From NCBI GenBank assembly GCA_017452215.1, contig JAFTMU010000110.1:1-20537 (forward strand): 20,537 bases of DNA, in the 5' to 3' direction. Shown piece by piece: positions 14,330 to 20,537 of the stretch. The position numbers and the translations under genes were made by a program. Numbering within the stretch: position 1 is the stretch's first letter; the number at the start of each line of letters is the position of its first letter. The notes beneath the pieces are model-generated. The model saw nothing but the letters and a program-made list of their open reading frames with translations. It made no database searches and had not been told where the DNA came from. Source of the DNA: Clostridia bacterium. Lineage in GTDB: Bacteria; Bacillota; Clostridia; Oscillospirales; CAG-272.

Positions 14330-14367
14330 CACAAAACACAGGGAGAGCACTCTCCCTTGTTTTGTGT
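14330..14367 (+). terminator. Intercistronic hairpin after the binding-protein gene
   Basis: A long stem (ACAAAACA + AGGGAGA against TCTCCCT + TGTTTTGT, one bulged C) lies between the binding protein and permease genes, followed by TATTCCCCCC and no U-tract. Such hairpins usually protect the upstream message and cut downstream expression, giving more binding protein than permease. Confidence 0.6.
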
Positions 14368-14405
14368 TATTCCCCCCTTATTCCGCATCAAGAAAGGATA
14401 TAAAA

Positions 14406-15218
14406 ATGGAAAAGGTCAAGCGCTTTTTCAAAAAGCATTGGATGGACGTTCTGGTCATCGCCGCCGTTTGCGTAGGTCTGTTCTTCCTTTGCTACAATAT
14501 TTATTACCGATTTAATTTCGCAAAAAAATGGAATATCTTTTACGACTATTTCATTACCAATAACGGCTATAAGACCCTTTTGACCGGTATTCAGAACACG
14601 CTCATCATTGCTGTGATGGGTCTTTTGATCGGTTGCGTCATCGGTACCTTGATCGCTATCGTCAGGGTGATCCCGCCTTATAAAAAGCTGACACGCTACG
14701 CCCAGAACGTCTGCGGCATTTACGTCGCCTTCTTCCGGGGAACTCCCATCGTGGTACAGCTTTTGCTGGGATATTACATCCTTCTGCCCTTGATGGGCGT
14801 CACGCTTCCCGCCGTCACCTCCTGCGTTATCATCTTCGGACTCAACAGCGGCGCATACATCTCCGAGATCATGAGAGGCGGTATCAACTCGGTGGATCCG
14901 GGACAATTGGAGGCGGCACGTGCCGTCGGTCTCCCCTTCTCCAACTCTATGATCAAGGTAGTCGTTCCCCAAGCCATCAAGAATATTCTGCCCACCATGG
15001 GTAACGAATTCATCACCCTGATCAAGGAGACCGCAATCGTTGGTTACGTGGGCGCTGTGGATATCACCAAGGCGTTCCAGGATCAGGGCTCCAACTCTTA
15101 CGAATACATGATCCCGTATCTGATCATGGCGCTGCTTTACATCGTCCTTGTGGCGGTCATCGCATCCCTGGTCAAGCTGATGGAAAGGAGGCTGGCAAGC
15201 AATGAACGACGCAAATAA
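14406..15218 (+). CDS. Polar amino-acid ABC transporter permease (HisM/GlnP family)
   Basis: The membrane subunit of an amino-acid importer, 270 residues. An N-terminal transmembrane helix (about 14-30) precedes the BPD_transp_1 domain. The family start motif ([20 protein letters not shown], 57-76), [15 protein letters not shown] (110-124) and the ATPase-contacting EAA loop ([22 protein letters not shown], 169-190, split here for clarity: EAARAVGLP then [13 protein letters not shown]) are all visible. The start ATG at 14406 follows AAGGATATAAAA; the upstream in-frame ATG lies in the intercistronic hairpin and is rejected. Only one permease gene is present, so it would form a homodimer. It overlaps the ATPase gene by 17 bases, implying coupled translation. 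Confidence 0.93.
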   Translation: MEKVKRFFKKHWMDVLVIAAVCVGLFFLCYNIYYRFNFAKKWNIFYDYFITNNGYKTLLTGIQNTLIIAVMGLLIGCVIGTLIAIVRVIPPYKKLTRYAQNVCGIYVAFFRGTPIVVQLLLGYYILLPLMGVTLPAVTSCVIIFGLNSGAYISEIMRGGINSVDPGQLEAARAVGLPFSNSMIKVVVPQAIKNILPTMGNEFITLIKETAIVGYVGAVDITKAFQDQGSNSYEYMIPYLIMALLYIVLVAVIASLVKLMERRLASNERRK

Positions 15219-15990
15219 GACCCCCCTGATCGAGGTCAAGGGACTCAAAAAAAGCTTTGGCAGTCTGGAGGTCCTCAAGGGGATCGACACCACCATTCAT
15301 CAAGGAGAAAAGATCGCCATCATCGGTCCCTCCGGTGGAGGTAAGAGCACCTTTTTGCGGTGCCTGAACTGCTTGGAGGATCCCACCGCAGGTTCGATCA
15401 TCTTTGGCGGCGAGGACATTGCCAATCCCAAGGTCAACATCAACAAGCACCGTGAGAACATCGGCATGGTGTTCCAGCAATTCAATCTGTTCAACAACAA
15501 GACCGTTCTGGAAAACATCATGATGGCTCCCGTGCATCTGCGCATCAAAAAGGCAGGCGGCATTTTTGCAAAGCCCTCTGTCAAAAAGCAGATCCGTGCG
15601 GAGGAAGCGGAAAAGGCGATGCGCCTGCTCTCCCGTATCGGCTTGGAAAACAAGGTAGGCGCCTATCCGGCCACCCTTTCGGGCGGACAAAAGCAGCGTA
15701 TTGCCATCGTGCGTGCTTTGGCAATGAACCCCCAGGTAATACTCTTTGACGAGCCCACCTCGGCTCTGGACCCCGAAATGGTTGGAGAGGTGTTGGATCT
15801 GATCAAGGATCTTGCCGATGACGGCATGACCATGGTCATCGTCACCCACGAGATGGGCTTTGCCCGTGAGGTCGCCGACCGTATTCTCTTTATTGACGGC
15901 GGCTATATCACCGAGGATCTGCCCCCGCAGCAGTTCTTCACCGCTCCCACCAACAAGCGCACGCAGGAGTTTCTTGCTAAGGTGCTGTAA
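15202..15990 (+). CDS. Polar amino-acid ABC transporter ATP-binding protein (GlnQ/HisP family)
   Basis: The motor subunit that hydrolyses ATP to drive amino-acid import, 262 residues. Walker A is GPSGGGKST (42-50), the Q-loop is at FQQF (91-94), the signature is LSGGQKQR (159-166), Walker B is [12 protein letters not shown] (179-190) and the switch histidine is H216 in VTHEM. A stretch at about 113-136 ([16 protein letters not shown]) lengthens the helical domain relative to E. coli GlnQ. The start ATG at 15202 has AAAGGAGG inside the permease gene. It is the last gene of the operon and is followed by a strong terminator. Confidence 0.96.
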   Translation: MNDANKTPLIEVKGLKKSFGSLEVLKGIDTTIHQGEKIAIIGPSGGGKSTFLRCLNCLEDPTAGSIIFGGEDIANPKVNINKHRENIGMVFQQFNLFNNKTVLENIMMAPVHLRIKKAGGIFAKPSVKKQIRAEEAEKAMRLLSRIGLENKVGAYPATLSGGQKQRIAIVRALAMNPQVILFDEPTSALDPEMVGEVLDLIKDLADDGMTMVIVTHEMGFAREVADRILFIDGGYITEDLPPQQFFTAPTNKRTQEFLAKVL

Positions 15991-16005
15991 GTTTGTTTCA
16001 TACGA

Positions 16006-16039
16006 AAAAGGCGACCTGCCGTTTGGCGGGTCGCCTTTT
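16006..16039. terminator. Terminator of the amino-acid transporter operon
   Basis: GGCGACCTGCC (16010-16020), loop GTTT, GGCGGGTCGCC (16025-16035) with one G-U pair, AAAA before and TTTT after. Confidence 0.9.
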
Positions 16040-16498
16040 AATATAAGGTTTTTTCGGGGAAGAAACTTTTCTGAGAAAAGCTTTCTCCCGCCATGCAATG
16101 CATGGCTTACCCCTTCTTTTCAAAAGCTTTTGAAAAGGAGAAAGAGAAAACAGATTTTTTAATACTATCCGCTATTCGTTCGTGCAACGCACTGTAAAAT
16201 ATCGTTTTGTATGCTGTTCCTAACAATAGCTCCCGCAAGTTGGCGTGATGTCCTTAACGGACAAATCACGCTAAACTATGATTGGCTTCGCCAAATTAGA
16301 AATTAGAGGGGCAATCATATCATAACCTTTGCATAACAAACTCACAACAACGAGATAAATTGCAAAGCAAATTGACAAGCCTCATAACTCCAAACCGAAC
16401 GAACATAAAAAATTTTGTCTGTCATCTCTGAGAAGGCTCGCAAGCTCTCCCGAAGTTAAAAAAACAAACAACAATCTTTCTGACCAATAAAACCCCTG
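16040..16498. repeat. Gene-free block with palindromic, repeat-like segments
   Basis: No gene. Segments seen are GAGAAAAGCTTTCTC near 16073-16087, CCATGCA-A-TGCATGG (16091-16105), and a perfect 20-bp palindrome centred on AAGCTT (16117-16136). Further on, a GGC-TTC-GCC mini-hairpin stands in an ATTGGCTTCGCCAAATT context near 16281-16297, like the unit at 179-187. A TGTCATCTCTGAG stretch near 16421 resembles the end of the element at 16499-16667. These look like remnants of small dispersed repeats. Confidence 0.5.
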
Positions 16499-16667
16499 TG
16501 TGTCATCCTGAGCGGAGCAAACGCCACGGTGTGACGTTTGCGCAGTCGAAATTTCTTCGAGCGAATAGCGAGGAGAAATCGAGGAGCGAGCTTGCGGCAG
16601 CTCCTTGGTTTTGGATTGGCTCGCTTCGCTCCCTCTCCAAAACTTCGACCTCGCTCAGGATGACACA
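16499..16667. repeat. 169-bp MITE-like palindromic element
   Basis: TGTGTCATCCTGAGCG (16499-16514) is repeated exactly in inverse orientation at 16652-16667. The interior holds nested palindromes, including CAAACG...CGTTTG (16518-16540) and TTTTGGA...TCCAAAA (16610-16642). There is no transposase. Both strands give spurious frames with the CHPER and LRMT peptide signatures often mis-annotated as proteins in databases. It lies between convergent operons and is best described as a non-autonomous or extragenic palindromic repeat. Confidence 0.75.
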
Positions 16668-16825
16668 TAAATTGTTTGTGCATACTTTTCTTTTAGTATA
16701 TGCATCTTGGGGGTGTTTTTGGGGACCACTAACACCAATAACTCCAAAATATCAGTAAAGGAGGAAAATATCTCCGTAGCCTTGATATAAAGTTTTAAAA
16801 GCGAAAATTCCCACATCAGCAATTT
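16668..16825. other. Gene-free spacer
   Basis: AT-rich sequence between the palindromic element and the hairpin after the symporter gene. I see no gene, promoter or clear repeat. Confidence 0.5.
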
Positions 16826-16852
16826 GGGCGGTCTGCTTTTTGCAGACCGCCC
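16826..16852 (-). terminator. Perfect 11-bp hairpin after the symporter gene, no U-tract
   Basis: GGGCGGTCTGC (16826-16836), five-base loop, GCAGACCGCCC (16842-16852), about 25 bases after the minus-strand stop. On the minus strand it is followed by AAATTGC. It matches the hairpin at 101-126 in stem length and in lacking a T-run. Confidence 0.6.
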
Positions 16853-16877
16853 ACGCTTATTATTGAATGATCGAATC

Positions 16878-18452
16878 TTATCCCTCTTGCAGTTCTCCAC
16901 CTGCCGCAACGGCGTCAAAGTCCTCTTCAATCTCCTTGGAGGGCGCCTTCGTCAAAAGTGAAACCACCACGATCAGGATCGAGGAGAAGATGAATGCGGG
17001 AAGCAGCTCGTAGATGGCAAACACGCCGCCAAGTCCGCTGATCACCAGCTTCCAAAGGAATACCATGCCCGCTCCGCCGATCATACCTGCAATGGCGCCT
17101 GCACGGGTGGTGCGCTTCCAGAACAGGGAGAACAGCATCAAGGGACCAAAGGTAGCGCCAAAGCCTGCCCATGCAAAGGAAACGATCTTAAAGATCACGC
17201 TGTTGGCGTCCAAAGCGATCACTGCGGCGATGATAGCGATCACAGCCAAGGTGATCCTGGATACCCACATGACCTGCTTATCGGTAGCATTCTTTTTGAT
17301 CACGCCCTGGAAGATGTTCTTGGACACCGCAGAGGCAGCGATCAAAAGATAGGAATCGGAGGAGCTGATGGTAGCCGCCAGGATACCCGCCATGATAAAG
17401 CCTGCAATGATGGGAGGCAAGGAATTGGTTACCAACGTAATAAAGATATTTTCTGCGGAAGCGCCGGTCAAGTGCGCAACGGGATACGCCTGTCTGCCTA
17501 CCAGACCGATGAATACTGCAACCGCCAAGGAGATCACCACCCATACCATAGCGATACGGCGGGAGGTTTTCAGCTCCTTTTCCTCTCTGATCGCCATAAA
17601 GCGAAGGAGCACCTGAGGCATACCAAAGTAGCCAAGTCCCCATGCCATCATGGAGCAGATGGTCAAAAAGCCGTAAGGACGTGCTTCGCCAAACAAAGCC
17701 ACGTTGCCCACCGTTGCCTGTACACCGTCGGCACCGGTCAGGGGCGTTGCCATACCGAAGAAATCAAGGAAACCGGGGATCTTTTGCGCATTTTCAAACA
17801 CGGCGCCAAGACCGCCTGCCTGCGCAATACCAATGATCACTACCACTACCAGCGCCACGATCATCACAATGCTCTGCATAAAGTCCGAAGCGCTCTCGGC
17901 AAGAAATCCGCCGATCATGGTGTACGCCACAACAAACAGAGCACCAAGGATCATCATAACCTCATAGGGGGCTCCAAAGAGCGTAGCGAACAGCTTGCCG
18001 CAGGTAACGAAGCAGCTGGAGGCGTAAACCGCAAAAAAGATCAGAATAAACACTGCCGCAATGGTCATGATCACCTTTTTCTTCTCACGGAAGCGGTTGG
18101 AGAAGAAATCCGGCAGGGTGATAGAGTTGTTTGCCCGTACACTGTAACGGCGCAATCTCTTGGAAACGATGAGCCAGTTGAAATAAGTACCGATGGCAAG
18201 ACCGATGGCAGTCCAAGCCGCATCGGCAAGACCGCACCAATAGGCAACGCCGGGAAGCCCCATCAGGAGCCAGCCGCTCATGTCCGATGCCTCAGCGCTC
18301 ATTGCCGTGACCCAAGGACCGAAGGAGCGTCCGCCCAGAAAATAGTTTGCGGAGCTTTTGTTTGCACGGCGGGCATAGTACACGCCGATGAAGATGACCG
18401 CCGCCATGTAGATGATCATGGCGATCATGGTTTGAATGCTTTTACTTGTCAT
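16878..18452 (-). CDS. Sodium/solute symporter, PutP (sodium/proline) type
   Basis: A 524-residue membrane protein of the SSS family (TC 2.A.21) with about 13 hydrophobic segments. The hallmark ASDMSGWLLMGLPG (54-67) belongs to the sodium and proline site region of PutP, and GRSFGPWVTAMS precedes it. The SSSDSYLLIA stretch in the second half (TM8/9 region) carries the conserved serines of the sodium site. The length and sequence pattern fit proline uptake driven by sodium, although the substrate is inferred from family. The start ATG at 18452 follows AGAAAGGACAAAATT. It lies 24 bases after a small membrane-protein gene and shares its promoter. No proline catabolic gene is nearby. Confidence 0.92.
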   Translation of the reverse strand: MTSKSIQTMIAMIIYMAAVIFIGVYYARRANKSSANYFLGGRSFGPWVTAMSAEASDMSGWLLMGLPGVAYWCGLADAAWTAIGLAIGTYFNWLIVSKRLRRYSVRANNSITLPDFFSNRFREKKKVIMTIAAVFILIFFAVYASSCFVTCGKLFATLFGAPYEVMMILGALFVVAYTMIGGFLAESASDFMQSIVMIVALVVVVIIGIAQAGGLGAVFENAQKIPGFLDFFGMATPLTGADGVQATVGNVALFGEARPYGFLTICSMMAWGLGYFGMPQVLLRFMAIREEKELKTSRRIAMVWVVISLAVAVFIGLVGRQAYPVAHLTGASAENIFITLVTNSLPPIIAGFIMAGILAATISSSDSYLLIAASAVSKNIFQGVIKKNATDKQVMWVSRITLAVIAIIAAVIALDANSVIFKIVSFAWAGFGATFGPLMLFSLFWKRTTRAGAIAGMIGGAGMVFLWKLVISGLGGVFAIYELLPAFIFSSILIVVVSLLTKAPSKEIEEDFDAVAAGGELQEG

Positions 18453-18476
18453 AATTTTGTCCTTTCTGAAATGGGA

Positions 18477-19028
18477 TTATTTTGCAAACGCCGAGATGTT
18501 ATAGTAGCGCATGATCCTGATCGCCTTTTCGTTGGCGTTAAAGCAGAGCATACATTTCTTGTCTCTCTCCTTGTCCTGCCAAAGCGCCACGTAAAGATCG
18601 GAAGCCTCCATGCCCGAGGCGGCAAACCAAGTCACCTCCGCACCGAACCGCTCCGCCTTTTGGACGTTTTCATCGGTATAAGGAAATACCGAGGCAAGAT
18701 CCCGGATCGTTACCTCCAAAAGCGTCCGCCGGGTGCGTCCGCCCAAAATGCGCACCACCGTCAGTTTCCCCGAAAAAAACGAGTACTCATATTCCACCTG
18801 CGTATATCGCCAGGTAAAAAACACGAAGATCCAGATCGAAAGCGGCACCAACGCCAACACGGGAACCAGCAAGCGGGTAAACGCTCCAATAGCAAAAAAG
18901 AGAACGCCCCACAAAACGTACGCCGTGATCAGGGCTGCTTTTTTTGCCGTGAGTGTAGCGCTTTTCGCTTCCCCAACAGCGTATTCGTAGGGTGCACCGT
19001 TTGCTCCAAAGCCGGAGCTGCTGTCCAT
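18477..19028 (-). CDS. Small two-helix membrane protein with PH-like C-terminal domain (unknown function)
   Basis: A 183-residue protein with a polar Ser/Gly-rich head (1-28), two adjacent transmembrane helices (about 31-50 and 54-73), and a soluble C-terminal domain (75-183) of alternating strands: YTQVEYEYSFFSGKLTVVRI, then GRTRRTLLEVTIRDLASVFP, ending in helix NEKAIRIMRYY. The layout and the YEYxFxxGxLxVxRI...RRxLLEV pattern recall clostridial bacterial-PH-like families such as DUF6106, a tentative match made from memory. The start is the second of two close ATGs (19028), six bases after AGGAGGG; the first ATG at 19034 abuts the ribosome site. Cotranscribed with the symporter gene 24 bases downstream, which may hint at a shared membrane context but does not define a function. 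Confidence 0.8.
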   Translation of the reverse strand: MDSSSGFGANGAPYEYAVGEAKSATLTAKKAALITAYVLWGVLFFAIGAFTRLLVPVLALVPLSIWIFVFFTWRYTQVEYEYSFFSGKLTVVRILGGRTRRTLLEVTIRDLASVFPYTDENVQKAERFGAEVTWFAASGMEASDLYVALWQDKERDKKCMLCFNANEKAIRIMRYYNISAFAK

Positions 19029-19054
19029 ATACATCCCTCCTTGTTATTTTTTAT

Positions 19055-19084
19055 ATTATACCATATAAAGACAAGGCATGTCAA
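19055..19084 (-). promoter_or_regulatory. Promoter of the membrane protein and symporter unit
   Basis: On the minus strand TTGACA (19079-19084), an 18-base spacer and TATAAT (19055-19060) with a TGG extension. Confidence 0.8.
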
Positions 19085-19123
19085 TGAGATTTTTGCTTTT
19101 TTGCTGAAAATCCTCTGTCACAC

Positions 19124-19152
19124 TTGACTTTTTCTTCACAATATTCTATAAT
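19124..19152 (+). promoter_or_regulatory. Promoter of the ACT and DUF711 unit
   Basis: TTGACT (19124-19129), a 17-base spacer and TATAAT (19147-19152), divergent from the promoter at 19055-19084; the two -35 elements are about 40 bases apart. Confidence 0.8.
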
Positions 19153-19194
19153 AATAGGGATAGAATACAAAACGAAAGAAAGGCGGTTCTTTTT

Positions 19195-19464
19195 ATGAAA
19201 GCAGTTATCACCGTAACGGGAAAGGACACCGTAGGTATCATCGCACAGGTTGCCACCGTGTGCGCCGAGCACCACGCCAATATTCTTGACATCACCCAAA
19301 GCGTCCTGTCCGAATATTTTGCAATGATCATGCTCACCGACATCACCTCCCTGAACATCGGCTTTTCCGACTTCGCCGACGTGCTCGCAAAGCTTGGCGA
19401 GGGCAAGGGCCTGGTGATCCACGTGATGCACGAGGATATTTTCAATACGATGCACCACATCTAA
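19195..19464 (+). CDS. ACT domain protein, UPF0237/GcvR-like
   Basis: An 89-residue single ACT domain (beta-alpha-beta-beta-alpha-beta). The first strand and loop read MKAVITVTGKDTVGIIAQVA, with the ligand-loop glycine GKDTVGI, and the second strand region reads ANILDITQSVLSEYFAMIML. ACT domains bind small ligands, usually amino acids, and often regulate a partner. This short form is commonly found directly before a UPF0210/DUF711 gene, as here (12 bases apart), so the pair probably acts together. The start ATG at 19195 follows AAAGGCGGTTCTTTTT. The ligand is unknown. Confidence 0.92.
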   Translation: MKAVITVTGKDTVGIIAQVATVCAEHHANILDITQSVLSEYFAMIMLTDITSLNIGFSDFADVLAKLGEGKGLVIHVMHEDIFNTMHHI

Positions 19465-19476
19465 GGAGTCACGGGA

Positions 19477-20537
19477 ATGATCAACACACAGGATATTTTA
19501 GAAACCATCAATATGATCCGTGAGGAAAACCTGGATATCCGTACCATCACCATGGGCATCTCCCTTTGGGATTGCGTCAGCGAGGATACCGATCGGTTTT
19601 GTCAGCGGATCTACGACAAGATCACCTCTCGTGCCAAGAACTTGGTCAAGACCGGTGAGGAGATCGAAAAAATGTACGGGATCCCGATCGTAAACAAGCG
19701 GGTCTCCGTCACTCCTATCTCTCTGGTAGGCGGCAACGCTACCCCCGAGGGATATATTAAGATCGCTCACACTCTGCAAAAGGCGGCAGACGCCTTGGGC
19801 ATCAACTTCATCGGCGGCTTTTCTGCGCTGGTGCAAAAGGGCATGACGGTAGGGGCGCAGAACCTGATCACCGCCCTTCCCGATGCTTTGGCGCAAACAC
19901 GCAACGTCTGCTCCTCGGTCAACGTCGCCTCCACCAAGGCGGGCATCAATATGGACGCCATTGCCCTGATGGGCTCTGCCATCAAGCGTGCGGCATTCCT
20001 GACCAAGGACGAAAACTCCATCGCCTGCGCCAAGCTGGTGGTGTTTGCCAACGTCCCCGAGGATAACCCCTTTATGGCAGGCGCATTTTGCGGCATCGGC
20101 GAGCCCGAGACCGCCATCAACGTAGGCGTCAGCGGTCCCGGTGTGGTGGCATCTGCCATTCGCCGTGCCGGGGATTGCAATCTCTCCGAGCTTGCCGACG
20201 TGATCAAAAAGACGGCGTTCAAGATCACCCGTGTGGGTCAATTGGTGGCAAACGAGGCTGCCAAGCGCTTGGAGACCCCCTTTGGCATCGTAGACCTTTC
20301 CTTGGCGCCCACCCCCGCCGTCGGCGATTCTGTCGCTCATATTCTGGAGGAAATGGGTCTGGAATCCTGCGGTGCCCACGGAACCACCGCCGCTCTTGCC
20401 ATGCTCAATGACGCCGTGAAAAAGGGCGGCGTGATGGCTTCCTCCCACGTGGGAGGACTTTCGGGCGCATTCATCCCCGTCTCCGAGGATGCGGGCATGA
20501 TCGCCGCTGTGGAAAGAGGAGCGCTGACTTTAGAAAA
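19477..20537 (+). CDS. PFL family protein, UPF0210/DUF711 (runs off the window end)
   Basis: A protein of the DUF711 family, structurally related to pyruvate formate-lyase and ribonucleotide reductase barrels but without demonstrated enzyme activity. The first 353 codons are present, against about 450 in the family. The N-terminus [20 protein letters not shown] and the blocks [62 protein letters not shown] and [16 protein letters not shown] are characteristic. The frame is open to the window edge. The start ATG at 19477 follows AAGGAGTCACGGGA, whose ribosome site overlaps the ACT gene stop. Cotranscribed with the ACT protein, which may act as its regulatory subunit. Confidence 0.93.
   Translation, partial: MINTQDILETINMIREENLDIRTITMGISLWDCVSEDTDRFCQRIYDKITSRAKNLVKTGEEIEKMYGIPIVNKRVSVTPISLVGGNATPEGYIKIAHTLQKAADALGINFIGGFSALVQKGMTVGAQNLITALPDALAQTRNVCSSVNVASTKAGINMDAIALMGSAIKRAAFLTKDENSIACAKLVVFANVPEDNPFMAGAFCGIGEPETAINVGVSGPGVVASAIRRAGDCNLSELADVIKKTAFKITRVGQLVANEAAKRLETPFGIVDLSLAPTPAVGDSVAHILEEMGLESCGAHGTTAALAMLNDAVKKGGVMASSHVGGLSGAFIPVSEDAGMIAAVERGALTLE

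Noticed and set aside
16456..16758. Short open frames on both strands with CHPER and LRMT peptides.
   Set aside because: They are translations of the palindromic repeat element, a known source of false protein annotations.
17472..19127. A 551-codon plus-strand open frame.
   Set aside because: Antisense to the symporter and small membrane protein genes; Arg/His-rich shadow composition and it crosses two promoters.
19498..20448. A 316-codon minus-strand open frame at the window end.
   Set aside because: Antisense to the DUF711 gene, whose conserved blocks are clear on the plus strand.

Overview
The window looks like a chromosomal segment of a Gram-positive, low-to-mid GC Bacillota (class Clostridia), probably an uncultured gut-type anaerobe. 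The reasons are strong AGGAGG ribosome sites, near-consensus sigma-A promoters (TTGACA-17-TATAAT) in front of most transcription units, a split transketolase, a CD1247-type zinc-ribbon protein next to elongation factor P, an ACT/DUF711 gene pair, and ARG boxes of the Bacillus/Clostridium type. Most genes are core housekeeping. I see no prophage, CRISPR array or insertion-sequence transposase.

Layout. 1-93: the last codons of a plus-strand gene, probably pyruvate:ferredoxin oxidoreductase, followed by a hairpin, a small array of ATGAATTG words alternating with mini-hairpins, and a terminator shared with the facing typA. 278-9355: a minus-strand run. Reading in the direction of transcription it holds split transketolase, maf, mreB, a CPBP membrane protease, a class B penicillin-binding protein (PBP2 type) and then typA/bipA. 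mreB and its downstream partners form an elongasome locus in which the usual mreC and mreD are absent and a CPBP protease gene sits in their place. 9584-9979: an AT-rich gene of unknown function with a perfect consensus promoter, divergent from transketolase. 10127-11222: efp and a CD1247-type acidic zinc-ribbon protein (minus). 11531-12628: an intracellular GH5-like glycosidase (plus). 12811-12885: tRNA-Glu(CTC) (minus).

13398-15990 is a three-gene polar amino-acid ABC transporter operon (binding lipoprotein, permease, ATPase). Its promoter carries an ARG box exactly between the -35 and -10 hexamers, with two more box-like sites about 140 bp upstream, so ArgR control and a role in arginine or other basic amino-acid uptake are likely. 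The binding protein looks circularly permuted: the segment that normally ends this family, from the PLTEEEYAFAV strand to the GTFDTIIDKYF helix, is placed directly after the lipobox, and the protein then stops where that segment would normally begin. This is the most unusual observation in the window.

15991-16877 is a gene-free block between convergent units. It holds a terminator, palindromic blocks, and a 169-bp MITE-like element with 16-bp perfect terminal inverted repeats. 16878-19028 (minus) is a two-gene unit of a small membrane protein and a PutP-type sodium/solute symporter. 19195-20537 (plus, divergent) is an ACT-domain protein plus a UPF0210/DUF711 (PFL family) protein that runs off the window end.
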